From Gammaproteobacteria bacterium HGW-Gammaproteobacteria-3 (GTDB lineage Bacteria > Pseudomonadota > Gammaproteobacteria > Methylococcales > Methylomonadaceae): a stretch of DNA of 39,307 bases. The DNA lies in assembly GCA_002843155.1 (NCBI GenBank), contig PGZD01000022.1, positions 1 to 39,307 on the forward strand. Direction: 5' to 3'. The notes under the pieces are model-generated. The model was not told the origin of the DNA. It saw only the letters and a list, made by a program, of their open reading frames with translations, and did not search any database. Position 1 is the first letter of the stretch. Every line of letters starts with the position of its first letter. Below, piece after piece: positions 1 through 8,911 of this stretch. The position numbers and the translations under genes were made by a program.

Positions 1-99
1 ATCAACCATTTCGGCGAATCCGCCCCGGCCGGACAATTGTTCAAAGAGTTTGGCTTCACGGTTGAAAATGTCATTAAGCATGTAGAAGCTGTACTTTAA
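1..99 (+). CDS. tkt: Transketolase, C-terminal end (partial)
   Basis: The window opens inside a reading frame of 32 codons that ends in TAA at 97-99. The residues ([19 protein letters not shown], then [12 protein letters not shown]) match the C-terminal end of bacterial transketolases, which carry FGxSAPAxxLxxxFGFTxxNV. Transketolase is a cytosolic thiamine-diphosphate enzyme that moves two-carbon units between sugar phosphates in the pentose-phosphate and ribulose-monophosphate pathways. Transaldolase and fructose-bisphosphate aldolase follow on the same strand, which supports the call. Only the tail is visible, so catalytic residues cannot be checked. Confidence 0.9.
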   Translation: MNHFGESAPAGQLFKEFGFTVENVIKHVEAVL

Positions 100-115
100 T
101 ATTTCATTTAGCATG

Positions 116-166
116 GAGACCCTTTATACTTGAAAACTGCCAATCAGCACCCGCCCATAGGGTCTC
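116..166. repeat. Inverted repeat between tkt and the next gene
   Basis: GAGACCCT at 116-123 is the exact reverse complement of AGGGTCTC at 159-166, enclosing 35 bases. It sits 17 bases after the transketolase stop. There is no T-run after the right arm, so this is not a typical intrinsic terminator. It may be an RNA processing hairpin or an operator. Confidence 0.35.
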
Positions 167-198
167 TAACCGCTTTGAACCATACATAGGGGAACAAT

Positions 199-870
199 GT
201 GAAAAAAAATAATTTTTTAAGAAGTACATTAGCTATTTTTTTGTTATCCAGTCCATTAGCAGACGCGGAACCAAAATATCCGGCCGCTGACTTCAAGCCC
301 ACAGTGCAATATCAGGATTCTGAGTATATCGCCAAAAGCAAAAGCCCATCCGCAAGTAGCAAACAAAGCCAGCCAACCGCACCGGACTCGCAATATCCAG
401 CGGCGGCCTTCGAGCCTAAAGTGTTGTTTAGCGATAGTGATTATAAACATAGCACGCCCAAAGTCACTGCGCCCAAATCTTCCAGCACTTCTGTAGACCT
501 AAGTGCAAGTGCTGGGGAAGCAGCCGTTGCCACTACCGGAAAGAAACCGGAATCCAATTCCAGTCTTCTCATTGCTCTGGTTGTTTTGGCTTTGGTGGGA
601 TTTGCTTTTTTCAGGAAAAAAAGCGGCACAAAATCACCTGCGGCCAAACAGTATCCCGCTTTCACGCCGGATACCAGCGGATTAACCGGTGTCAGTAAAT
701 ATCTTCAAAACAAAGAAGGCCCCATTCCTACCGGCGTCGCAAAATATTTAGACAAACAGGTTGCTACAGTCAAGGAAAAAGCAGCGGCTACCGGTGTTGC
801 AAAATATCTGGAAAAGAAAGTCGTTGAATCTGAAACCGGCGTTTCCAAATATCTGCGCAGCAAAAGCTAA
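199..870 (+). CDS. Secreted or membrane-anchored protein with TGVxKYL repeats
   Basis: I do not recognise a named family. The GTG start at 199 is preceded by AGGGGA at 188-193; the ATG at 197 is in another frame and closes at once. The 223-residue product has a signal peptide (about residues 1-23, ending ADA-EP). Two related blocks begin YPAADFKP (27-43) and YPAAAFEP (66-82), each followed by an acidic DSxY, with a shorter echo QYPAFTPD at 151. A Ser/Thr/Ala-rich linker leads to one strong membrane helix (about 121-138) with a positive stop FRKK. The tail holds four copies of TGV(S/A)KYL at 163, 178, 198 and 213. The topology suggests an N-terminal part outside the membrane and a repeat tail in the cytoplasm. 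It lies between tkt and tal, so a link to those enzymes is possible but unproven. Confidence 0.75.
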   Translation: MKKNNFLRSTLAIFLLSSPLADAEPKYPAADFKPTVQYQDSEYIAKSKSPSASSKQSQPTAPDSQYPAAAFEPKVLFSDSDYKHSTPKVTAPKSSSTSVDLSASAGEAAVATTGKKPESNSSLLIALVVLALVGFAFFRKKSGTKSPAAKQYPAFTPDTSGLTGVSKYLQNKEGPIPTGVAKYLDKQVATVKEKAAATGVAKYLEKKVVESETGVSKYLRSKS

Positions 871-1296
871 TACATCTTTAAGTATTCCCGTTATTAACTC
901 CTTTCCTATGTTAAGGAGCTAATAATGGGATATAGAAGATATAAATAGCTCGTATTGAGTGATACCTCTGAATAAAAAAGTAAACACCGTTTGCTTTCCC
1001 GATGATTTACGCCTCTACTCCATCGGCTTGCGTATAGTTTCTTTCCTTCCTTCCTCTGTCGAGTTACAATTTTTGCCCCAAAAAAGGCAAAAGCAACCAA
1101 AACGAAACGACTGACGAGAACACCCGACTGGAACTTAGCGAATGCGAACAAGTCATATTTGAGGTTGACTTCAATAAAAGCCACGAATTTCGGCCATTGC
1201 CGGTTTTATTCATAAAGCATAGTTTGAGTTATCACTACTGAACTGTTCAATGGCTTGAAAGATTTTTAATTAATAATACACTAAAGGTACATTATC
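871..1296. other. Intergenic region with one hairpin and no gene seen
   Basis: These 426 bases hold a long hairpin (886-930) and then sequence with no convincing gene. A 92-codon open frame on the minus strand (906-1184) has no recognisable domain, no clear ribosome site and unusual composition. I could not place a convincing sigma-70 promoter for the transaldolase, although the AT-rich stretch at 1261-1280 is a candidate area. AAAGG at 1283-1287 is the transaldolase ribosome-binding site. Confidence 0.5.
886..930 (+). terminator. Long hairpin after the TGVxKYL gene
   Basis: The arms are 886-903 and 913-930, an 18-base stem with one G-T wobble and one mismatch around a 9-base loop, 15 bases after the stop codon. 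The stem is long enough to end transcription or protect an mRNA end. A clear T-run is missing (TATAGAAGAT follows), so intrinsic termination is uncertain. Confidence 0.4.
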
Positions 1297-2283
1297 ATGG
1301 CTAAAAATTTACTGGAACAACTGCGCGCGATAACTGTTGTGGTGGCCGACACCGGCGACCTTCAGGCTATCGAAACTTTCAAACCGCGTGATGCAACAAC
1401 CAATCCTTCGTTGATTACCGCAGCGGCACAGATGCCCCAATATCAAGCAATCGTTGACGATACTCTCAAAGGAGCCAGAGCCACTTTAGGTAAAGATGCC
1501 GCTGCCGCTGATGTGGTTACTCTCGCATTCGACCGTTTGGCGGTATCTTTTGGCCTTAAAATTCTTCAGCTCATTGAAGGCCGGGTTTCAACCGAAGTTG
1601 ACGCACGCCTCTCTTACGACACCGAGGCAACCATCGCCAAAGGCCGTGAATTGATCGCCCAGTACGAAGCGGCAGGCGTTTCCAAAGAACGGGTATTGAT
1701 CAAGATAGCCTCAACCTGGGAAGGCATCAAAGCGGCTGAAGTTCTGGAAAAAGAAGGCATCCATTGCAATCTTACTTTATTGTTCGGCTTGCACCAGGCC
1801 ATTGCTTGTGCCGAAGCCGGAATTACTCTGATCTCGCCTTTTGTCGGACGTATCCTTGATTGGTATAAAAAAGATACCGGCCGCGATTCTTACGCACCGG
1901 CGGAAGACCCCGGCGTACTGTCGGTGACTGAAGTGTATAACTACTACAAAAAATTCGGCTATAAAACCGAAGTCATGGGCGCAAGCTTCCGTAACATTGG
2001 CGAGATCACCGAATTGGCGGGATGCGATCTGCTGACCATATCACCGGCGCTTTTGGGTGAACTGCAATCAACAGAAGCTGAATTGCCACGCAAATTGGAT
2101 CCAGCCAAAGCGGCTGCGGCAAGCATCGAAAAAATCAATATCGATAAAGCCACTTTTGATAAGTTACACGCCGAAAACCGCATGGCGACCGATAAACTGA
2201 AAGAAGGCATCGATGGTTTTGCCAAGGCGCTGGAAGCACTCGAAACCCTCCTGGCTGAACGCCTGTCCAGCCTGGAAGCATAA
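1297..2283 (+). CDS. tal: Transaldolase
   Basis: Transaldolase (328 residues; E. coli TalB has 317) transfers a dihydroxyacetone unit between sugar phosphates in the non-oxidative pentose-phosphate and ribulose-monophosphate regeneration routes. The sequence shows the TalA/TalB-type signature ATTNPSLI at 33-40 and the Schiff-base lysine in [11 protein letters not shown] (Lys136, equivalent to TalB Lys132). It also has the conserved [12 protein letters not shown] and GASFRN segments. The start is supported by AAAGG at 1283-1287. It stands between a transketolase end and a class II aldolase, which fits sugar-phosphate rearrangement in a C1-assimilating organism. The C-terminal tail after residue 317 is slightly longer than in E. 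coli. Confidence 0.97.
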   Translation: MAKNLLEQLRAITVVVADTGDLQAIETFKPRDATTNPSLITAAAQMPQYQAIVDDTLKGARATLGKDAAAADVVTLAFDRLAVSFGLKILQLIEGRVSTEVDARLSYDTEATIAKGRELIAQYEAAGVSKERVLIKIASTWEGIKAAEVLEKEGIHCNLTLLFGLHQAIACAEAGITLISPFVGRILDWYKKDTGRDSYAPAEDPGVLSVTEVYNYYKKFGYKTEVMGASFRNIGEITELAGCDLLTISPALLGELQSTEAELPRKLDPAKAAAASIEKINIDKATFDKLHAENRMATDKLKEGIDGFAKALEALETLLAERLSSLEA

Positions 2284-2293
2284 ACGCGCACCA

Positions 2294-2327
2294 GAGCAGA
2301 GGACTCATCTGTACTCTGCTCGGCTTT
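2294..2327 (+). terminator. Possible weak terminator after tal
   Basis: GAGCAGAG (2294-2301) pairs with CTCTGCTC (2314-2321) across a 12-base loop, followed by GGCTTTT. It lies 10 bases after the tal stop. The short T-run suggests partial termination or attenuation before fba. Confidence 0.4.
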
Positions 2328-2397
2328 TAAATCCCGATTCATTGTTGGTTGTCCTTATGTTGAGGGCAACCCAAGACTCCTTAATAGGACTCAACAC

Positions 2398-3477
2398 ATG
2401 TCACAAAAAATTTTAGATGTGGTCAAACCCGGTGTCGTAACCGGAGAAGACGTTCAAAAAATCTTCGCCATTTGTAAAAAAAATAGATTTGCCTTGCCTG
2501 CGGTCAACGTCATCAGCACGGATGTCATCAATTCAGTTTTGGAAGCCGCAGCAAAAGTAAAATCACCTGTCGTTATCCAGATGTCAAACGGCGGTGCTGC
2601 CTTTTTTGCAGGCAAAGGACTGAAATTGGAAGGTCAGCAATGCTCTATTTTGGGAGCCATTTCAGGCGCTCTGCATGTTCATAATATTGCCGAACATTAT
2701 GGCGTTCCTGTCATCCTGCATACCGATCATGCGGCAAAAAAATTATTGCCCTGGATTGACGGCTTGCTTGATGCCGGTGAAAAACATTTCGCCGAAACCG
2801 GAAAACCCTTATTCAGTTCGCATATGCTTGACTTATCCGAAGAAAGTCTCGAAGAAAACATTGAAACCTGCGCCAAATATTTAACGCGCATGGCCAAAAT
2901 GGGTATGACGCTGGAAATTGAATTAGGCGTTACCGGGGGCGAAGAAGACGGCGTTGATAATAGCGATATGGATCATTCCTTGCTATACACACAACCGGAA
3001 GATGTGGCTTACGCTTATGAAAAGCTTAATCAGGTTAGCCCTAACTTTACTATCGCGGCCTCGTTCGGTAACGTCCACGGCGTCTATAAACCGGGCAACG
3101 TCAAATTGACGCCCAAAATATTGTACAACTCGCAAAAATTTGTTTCGGAAAAATACGGCTTGCCGGAAAATTCTTTAAACTTTGTTTTCCATGGCGGTTC
3201 AGGTTCAACGGCGGAAGAGATCAAAGAGTCGATCAGCTACGGCGTGGTAAAAATGAATATCGACACCGATACGCAATGGGCTACTTGGGCCGGTGTAATG
3301 AACTTCTACAAAGAAAACGAAGGTTATTTACAAGGCCAGATAGGCAATCCCGATGGCGACGACAAACCCAACAAAAAATACTATGACCCACGAGTTTGGC
3401 AACGTGCGGGTCAGGTCAGTATGGTGACCCGTTTAGAGCAAGCTTTTCAGGAATTAAACGCAGTCAATACACTGTAG
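2398..3477 (+). CDS. fba: Fructose-bisphosphate aldolase, class II
   Basis: Zinc-dependent aldolase of 359 residues, the same length as E. coli FbaA. It reversibly splits fructose-1,6-bisphosphate into dihydroxyacetone phosphate and glyceraldehyde-3-phosphate. The catalytic and zinc-binding HTDH is at 108-111. Further metal or phosphate-binding segments are NVHGVYKPG and FVFHGGSGS, followed by NIDTDTQWA. The protein begins SQKILDVVKPGVVTG, typical of the FbaA-type subgroup, so the start is sound. With tkt and tal upstream it completes a sugar-phosphate set used by methanotrophs that fix formaldehyde through the ribulose-monophosphate cycle with glycolytic cleavage. A strong terminator follows at 3495. 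Confidence 0.97.
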   Translation: MSQKILDVVKPGVVTGEDVQKIFAICKKNRFALPAVNVISTDVINSVLEAAAKVKSPVVIQMSNGGAAFFAGKGLKLEGQQCSILGAISGALHVHNIAEHYGVPVILHTDHAAKKLLPWIDGLLDAGEKHFAETGKPLFSSHMLDLSEESLEENIETCAKYLTRMAKMGMTLEIELGVTGGEEDGVDNSDMDHSLLYTQPEDVAYAYEKLNQVSPNFTIAASFGNVHGVYKPGNVKLTPKILYNSQKFVSEKYGLPENSLNFVFHGGSGSTAEEIKESISYGVVKMNIDTDTQWATWAGVMNFYKENEGYLQGQIGNPDGDDKPNKKYYDPRVWQRAGQVSMVTRLEQAFQELNAVNTL

Positions 3478-3494
3478 CCAAATTCAGCTCCGTA

Positions 3495-3524
3495 AAGCCG
3501 ATGCACTAGTTGCATCGGCTTTTT
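3495..3524 (+). terminator. Intrinsic terminator of fba
   Basis: AAGCCGATGCA (3495-3505) and TGCATCGGCTT (3511-3521) form a perfect 11-base stem with a 5-base loop, followed by a T-run to 3524. It lies 17 bases after the fba stop and closes the tkt-tal-fba block. Confidence 0.9.
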
Positions 3525-3755
3525 AGTTGTCAACGCTACTCCCGGCTCGCAATAAAACCAGTACACCACGTTTGAATTATCGCACTACCCCGCTCATTAC
3601 TTCCAAAATACACCCTCTCCAGTTTATTTCGTGATCGCTGCTATTGCAGTAGTATAGTGAACCCAAAAATTTATTGTTTCCGAGTGTGTTAAATTCCGGC
3701 AATTGCGCCTATGCTTTAGCACAGCTTCAGAGATTTAAATTCAAGGATACCGGTA

Positions 3756-6050
3756 ATGCAGAAAAAATCACTTGTTTCCCGCCTGGCGTTGATGACAACC
3801 GACCACCCGTGGTGGATCCTGTTTTTGGTTTTAATCGCCTTGGCCCTTGCCTCGGCAGGCATTGCCAAACTGGGTTTTAAAAGTGATTACAGGGTTTTTT
3901 TTAGCCCAGAAAATCCGCAATTGCAAGCTTTTAATTCAATCCAGGACACTTATAACAAAAGCGATAATGTACTGTTCGTTATTGAACCTGAGGCGGGTGA
4001 TGTATTTGACCCCTCTGTCTTACAGGCTATTGTGGAGCTTACCAAAAAATCGTGGCAAATAGCTTTTGCGAGCCGCGTGGATTCCATTACAAATTTTCAG
4101 CACACAAAAGCTGAAGGCGATGATTTGATGGTTGCCGATCTGGTGACCGAGCCTGCTGCATTGACTGAGGCGCAAATTCAGGCTCTAAAAACGATAGCCT
4201 TGAATGAACCGTTGCTGGTCAATCGTCTCAGTTCAAAAACGGGGCATGTCGCAGGCGTCAATGTTACTGTGCAATTGCCCGATAAAAGCCCTTGGGAAGC
4301 GATGGAAGTGGCGGCAAACGCCAGACAAATCGCAGCGGAAATCGAAGCGCGTTACCCTCATGTGAAGCTTCATTTAACAGGGGCGGTCATGATGAACAAC
4401 GCTTTTATCGAATCCCCTTTCCACGACAACACGACGCTGGTTCCGATTATGACAGCGCTCGTTATCGCAGTGCTCTGGTTCAGCCTGCACTCGATTACCG
4501 CTACATTTTGCGTTATTTTAATTATTGTTTTTTCAATCAGTGCTGCACTCGGTCTGTTTGCCTGGCAAGGCTCGGTGTTATCGCAGGCCTCAGCGCCCGC
4601 GCCTATCATCATTTTAACCATGACCGTTGCCGACTGCGTGCATTTTCTGGTGAAAATGCTGCATAACATGCGCATGTCCTATGAAAAAAAAACAGCTATC
4701 CAGGAAAGTTTAAAAACAAATTTTCAACCCATGTTGCTGACCAGCGTAACCACGGCAATCGGCTTTCTCAGCTTGAATTTCAGTGATGCACCGCCCTATA
4801 GGGATCTGGGCAATATCGTGGCGATGGGCGTGGTGATTGCCTTTTTTCTGACCGTGACTTTTTTACCGGCGTTGACTTGCGTGTTACCCATTCGCGTGAA
4901 TTTGAAAGGTGACTTGAATAATGTCTATATGAAACATCTGGCTGCTTTCGTTATTCGCAGACGCAAGCCTCTGCTTCTGGTTAACGGTCTGGCGGCCATT
5001 GTTTTTACTTGCCTGACGCCGCTGAACGAGTTGAACGACGAACTGGTCAAATATTTTGATGAAACGGTTGATTTCAGGCAGGCGACAGATTTTTTAAACG
5101 ACAACATGAGCGGTATGTACACCGTGGAATTTGCCATCCACAGCGGTGACGCAGGCGGCATCAACGAGCCTGGTTTTTTGCGCAAAATCGATCAAATGGC
5201 CCAGTGGTTGAGGCAGCAACCTGAAACCGTGCATGTCAACACCATCAGCGATACTTTTAAAAGACTGAATAAGAACATGCACGGGGACGATGACGCCTGG
5301 TATAAACTGCCTGAGCAAAGAGATCTGGCCGCGCAATATTTACTGCTGTATGAAATGTCATTGCCTTATGGCCTGGATCTGAACGATCAGGTCAACATCG
5401 ACAAATCGGCGACCCGGGTCATTGCTACACTGCATAATCTCAGTTCCATTCAGATGCTGGCGCTGGAAGAGCGGATAATCGGCTGGCTTAAAACCAATTT
5501 ACCCGAGTTAAAAATCGAAATGGCCAGTCCGGGCTTGATGTTTTCGCACATTGGCAAACGTAATATCGGCAGTTTGTTACTCGGTACCCTGCTGGCTTTA
5601 GTCTTTATTTCATTGATATTGGTGGCGGCCTTTCGCTCCTGGCGGCTGGGGCTGATCAGCCTGATACCCAATCTGGTACCGGCGGGCGTGTCTTTTGGCT
5701 TATGGGGATTGATCGATGGCCAGATCAATCTGGGCGTATCCATTGTGGCCGGCATGACCTTGGGTATAGTGGTGGATGACACTGTGCATTTCATCAGCAA
5801 ATATCGCCAGGCCAAAATAGTCAAAAGCCTTAATAATCAGGATGCCATACGCTATGCTTTTTCTACCGTGGGCGTTGCCATGTGGATCACTTCGGCGGTT
5901 TTGATCGCCGGCTTTTTAGTATTGAATTTTTCCCATTTTACCGTGAATTCGGAAATGGGATTATTGACCGCCATTACCATTTCTGTCGCCTTGTTCATGG
6001 ATTTATTGTTTTTACCGCCTTTACTGTTGTGGCTCGATAAAAAGGATTGA
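3756..6050 (+). CDS. MMPL/RND-superfamily membrane transporter
   Basis: A 764-residue polytopic inner-membrane protein of the RND/MMPL exporter type. It has one N-terminal helix (about 20-38), a large periplasmic loop starting GFKSDYRVFF, a bundle of helices (about 215-385), a second helix and loop, and a second bundle (about 600-760). Acidic residues in the middle of paired helices (TVADCVHF and VVDDTVHF) match the proton-relay positions of this superfamily. The ribosome site AAGGA is at 3743-3747. Relatives export lipids or hopanoids, or are of unknown substrate; no adaptor or outer-membrane partner is next to it, so the substrate cannot be given. It converges on polA with only 36 bases between. 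Confidence 0.85.
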   Translation: MQKKSLVSRLALMTTDHPWWILFLVLIALALASAGIAKLGFKSDYRVFFSPENPQLQAFNSIQDTYNKSDNVLFVIEPEAGDVFDPSVLQAIVELTKKSWQIAFASRVDSITNFQHTKAEGDDLMVADLVTEPAALTEAQIQALKTIALNEPLLVNRLSSKTGHVAGVNVTVQLPDKSPWEAMEVAANARQIAAEIEARYPHVKLHLTGAVMMNNAFIESPFHDNTTLVPIMTALVIAVLWFSLHSITATFCVILIIVFSISAALGLFAWQGSVLSQASAPAPIIILTMTVADCVHFLVKMLHNMRMSYEKKTAIQESLKTNFQPMLLTSVTTAIGFLSLNFSDAPPYRDLGNIVAMGVVIAFFLTVTFLPALTCVLPIRVNLKGDLNNVYMKHLAAFVIRRRKPLLLVNGLAAIVFTCLTPLNELNDELVKYFDETVDFRQATDFLNDNMSGMYTVEFAIHSGDAGGINEPGFLRKIDQMAQWLRQQPETVHVNTISDTFKRLNKNMHGDDDAWYKLPEQRDLAAQYLLLYEMSLPYGLDLNDQVNIDKSATRVIATLHNLSSIQMLALEERIIGWLKTNLPELKIEMASPGLMFSHIGKRNIGSLLLGTLLALVFISLILVAAFRSWRLGLISLIPNLVPAGVSFGLWGLIDGQINLGVSIVAGMTLGIVVDDTVHFISKYRQAKIVKSLNNQDAIRYAFSTVGVAMWITSAVLIAGFLVLNFSHFTVNSEMGLLTAITISVALFMDLLFLPPLLLWLDKKD

Positions 6051-6086
6051 GGCGTCGTCCGCCTTAAAATGGCGGCATCGCGCGTA

Positions 6087-8807
6087 TCAATGCGCTTCAT
6101 CCCAATTGTCGCCGACGCCGATATCGACGATCAGCGGCACATCGAGACGGGCCGCCGAGCACATCAGGGTTCTTATTTTTTCTATACTGGCGGGAATGGC
6201 CGCTTGCGTGATTTCGAATACCAGTTCGTCATGTACCTGCATGATCATTTTGGCGCCGGGCTGCTCGCTTTGCAGCCAGTCATCGCAGGCAATCATGGCG
6301 CGTTTGATGATGTCCGCCGCCGTACCTTGCATGGGCGCGTTTATCGCCGTGCGCTCGGCATATTGCCTGCGGGCGGCGTTGCGGGCGGTAATTTCGGGTA
6401 AATACAGTCGGCGACCAAACAAGGTTTCGACATAACCTTGCTGTTTGGCCTTTTTCCTGATGCTGTCCATGTATTGCTTGACGCCGGGATAGCGGGCAAA
6501 ATACAAATCGATGTAAGCTTGCGCCTGATTGCGCGCCAGACCGAGCTGCTGCGCCAGACCAAAAGCCGACATGCCGTAAATCAGGCCGAAATTGATGGCC
6601 TTGGCCGAACGCCTTAACTCTGTGGTAACCTGTTCCGGCGCGACGCCGAAAACTTCCGAAGCAGTCGCGCTGTGAATATCGCGGCCTTCCGAAAAAGCCG
6701 CTTTAAGGCCTTCATCACCCGATAAATGCGCCATGATGCGCAATTCGATCTGAGAATAATCGGCGGCAACCAGTTGACAGCCTTCGGGTGCGATAAAGGC
6801 CTGCCTTATTTTACGGCCTTCGGCGCTGCGGATGGGGATGTTCTGCAAATTGGGGTCGGATGAAGACAGCCTGCCGGTGGCGGCGACGGCCTGATGATAG
6901 GACGTATGCACCCGCCCGCTTGTCGCATTGACTTGCTGAGGCAGCTTGTCGGTATAAGTCGATTTCAGTTTGCTCATACCCCGGTAATCGAGAATGAGCT
7001 TGGGCAACGGATAATCCAGCGCCAGTTCCGCCAGCACCGATTCGGCCGTCGAAGGTTGGCCGGTAGGCGTAAGTTTCAGTACCGGCAAATGCAGTTGATC
7101 GTAAATAATCGTTTGTATCTGCTTAGGGGAACCCAGGTTGAAAGTTTGCCCGGCCAGATCGTTTGCCTGTTGTTCGATGGCGCATATGTGACTGGCCAGC
7201 TCCATGCTTTGCAGGGACAACATGGCGGTATCGATCAGCACGCCGTTCCTTTCAATTCTCGACAGCACGCTGATCAGAGGCACTTCGATCTCGCGGTACA
7301 AGGTTTCCAGTGCCGGTTGACGGTGCAACCGGTCGAACAGGACCTGATGCAATTTCAGGGTTATATCGGCGTCTTCGGCGGCATAAGGTGCGGCTTGTTC
7401 CAGCGCGACTTCCTGAAACGGAATTTGCTTGGCGCCTTTACCTGCGACATCTTCATAGTGGATGGTCTCGACGCCGAGGTATTCTTTGGCCATATCGTCC
7501 ATATTATGCCGGGTCGCGGTGCTGTTCAGGACATAGGATTCGAGCATGGTGTCGTGGGCGATGCCGCGCAGTTCGATGCCGTGGTTGGCCAGGACGTTGG
7601 CGTCGTATTTAAGGTTTTGGCCGAGCTTGGCAGGCGCCGGATTTTCCAGCAATGGCCGCATTTTTTCAAGCACTGTGGTTCTATCGAGCTGTTTGGGCGC
7701 ATCGGGATAATCATGCGCCAGCGGCACATAAGCGGCATGACCCGCTTCCACGGCAAAGGAAATGCCGACGATTTGCGCCTGTGTGTAGTCCAGCGCACTG
7801 GTTTCGGTGTCGAATGCAAACAATTCGGCCTGGTTCAGTTTGGCAAACCAACGCTCGAAATCTACCTCGGTCAATAGGGTTTCATATTGGGGCGCGGCAG
7901 TGTTATTTTTAACCGGCGGCGGTTTTTGTGCGGAGGATGATTCCTGTGTATTTTCCAGCATTTTGAGCCAGGAAGAAAAGCCCAGGTCGGCTAGTAATGT
8001 TTTCAATTCAGCCAAGGCAATCGGCTGACGCTTCAAATCTTCAATGGTATAAGGCAGGATAAGATCGCATTTTATTGTTGTGAGTTGTTTTGATAACGGC
8101 AACTGATCCAGACTGTCTCTGAGATAATCGCCAACTTTGCCTTTGATCTGATCGGCCGAGGCGATCAGATTTTCCAAAGTTTGATAATCCATCAGCCATT
8201 TCGCTGCGGTTTTAGGCCCAACTTTGGGGACGCCGGGGATATTATCGACTCTGTCGCCCATCAACGCCAGGTAGTCGATGATTTGTTCGGGTTTGACGCC
8301 GAATTTGTCGATCACGCCTTGAATATCGGTGCAGGTGTTAGACATTGTGTTTTCCAGGGTAATGCGCTCGGTGACCAGTTGCGCCATGTCTTTGTCGCCG
8401 GTGGATATGATTACGTCAAAACCTTGCTGTTCCGCTTGTTTGGCCAAAGCCCCGATGACATCGTCGGCTTCGACATCGGCTTGCATGAGTAGGGGCAAGC
8501 CCATGACTTTGATGAGCTGATGCAAAGGCTCGATCTGTACGCGCAAGTCGTCCGGCATCGGCGGACGATGGGCTTTGTATTGATCGTACAAAGTATGGCG
8601 AAAGTTTTTGCCCGGCGCATCGAAAATCACGCTGATGTAATCGGTCGGATGATCGGCGATGAGTTTACGCAGCATGTTGGCCACGCCGTAAATGGCATTG
8701 GTCGGCATACCGGAAGGGCTGGTCAGCGGCGGTACGGCATGATAGGCGCGAAATAAAAAAGACGAGCCGTCAATCAGCACCAGATATTTTTGTTTGTTTT
8801 CAGACAT
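6087..8807 (-). CDS. polA: DNA polymerase I
   Basis: A full-length 906-residue DNA polymerase I for Okazaki-fragment maturation and excision repair. The 5'-3' exonuclease domain runs from about residue 6 (LVLIDGSSFLFRAYHA) to about 290. The 3'-5' proofreading domain appears intact: FDTET (Asp333, Glu335), NLKYD (Asp402) and YAAED (Tyr475, Asp479). The polymerase motifs are A (ADYSQIELR, Asp683), B (RRSAKAINFGLIYG, about 732-745) and C (VHDE, Asp860 and Glu861). The gene stands alone, with 104 bases to the next gene downstream of its start. It is an ordinary housekeeping gene with no sign of transfer. Confidence 0.98.
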   Translation of the reverse strand: MSENKQKYLVLIDGSSFLFRAYHAVPPLTSPSGMPTNAIYGVANMLRKLIADHPTDYISVIFDAPGKNFRHTLYDQYKAHRPPMPDDLRVQIEPLHQLIKVMGLPLLMQADVEADDVIGALAKQAEQQGFDVIISTGDKDMAQLVTERITLENTMSNTCTDIQGVIDKFGVKPEQIIDYLALMGDRVDNIPGVPKVGPKTAAKWLMDYQTLENLIASADQIKGKVGDYLRDSLDQLPLSKQLTTIKCDLILPYTIEDLKRQPIALAELKTLLADLGFSSWLKMLENTQESSSAQKPPPVKNNTAAPQYETLLTEVDFERWFAKLNQAELFAFDTETSALDYTQAQIVGISFAVEAGHAAYVPLAHDYPDAPKQLDRTTVLEKMRPLLENPAPAKLGQNLKYDANVLANHGIELRGIAHDTMLESYVLNSTATRHNMDDMAKEYLGVETIHYEDVAGKGAKQIPFQEVALEQAAPYAAEDADITLKLHQVLFDRLHRQPALETLYREIEVPLISVLSRIERNGVLIDTAMLSLQSMELASHICAIEQQANDLAGQTFNLGSPKQIQTIIYDQLHLPVLKLTPTGQPSTAESVLAELALDYPLPKLILDYRGMSKLKSTYTDKLPQQVNATSGRVHTSYHQAVAATGRLSSSDPNLQNIPIRSAEGRKIRQAFIAPEGCQLVAADYSQIELRIMAHLSGDEGLKAAFSEGRDIHSATASEVFGVAPEQVTTELRRSAKAINFGLIYGMSAFGLAQQLGLARNQAQAYIDLYFARYPGVKQYMDSIRKKAKQQGYVETLFGRRLYLPEITARNAARRQYAERTAINAPMQGTAADIIKRAMIACDDWLQSEQPGAKMIMQVHDELVFEITQAAIPASIEKIRTLMCSAARLDVPLIVDIGVGDNWDEAH

Positions 8808-8911
8808 AGTGTCTCAATCGAAAATGAAGATTCTTGCTATCAAAAGGTAAGACTGGGATGTACTAAGTATATCAACGACTTAACTCAGAAAAATTCGTCT
8901 GAAAACGCGCA

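Noticed and set aside
906-1184. 92-codon open frame on the minus strand in the tkt-tal intergenic region
   Set aside because: No domain, signal or plausible ribosome site; composition looks non-coding.
6051-6086. Short CCGCC/GGCGG hairpin between the RND gene and polA
   Set aside because: Five-base stem with no T-run; not a convincing bidirectional terminator.
6894-7877. Long plus-strand open frame (327 codons) opposite polA
   Set aside because: Antisense shadow of a clearly conserved DNA polymerase I; no recognisable protein features.
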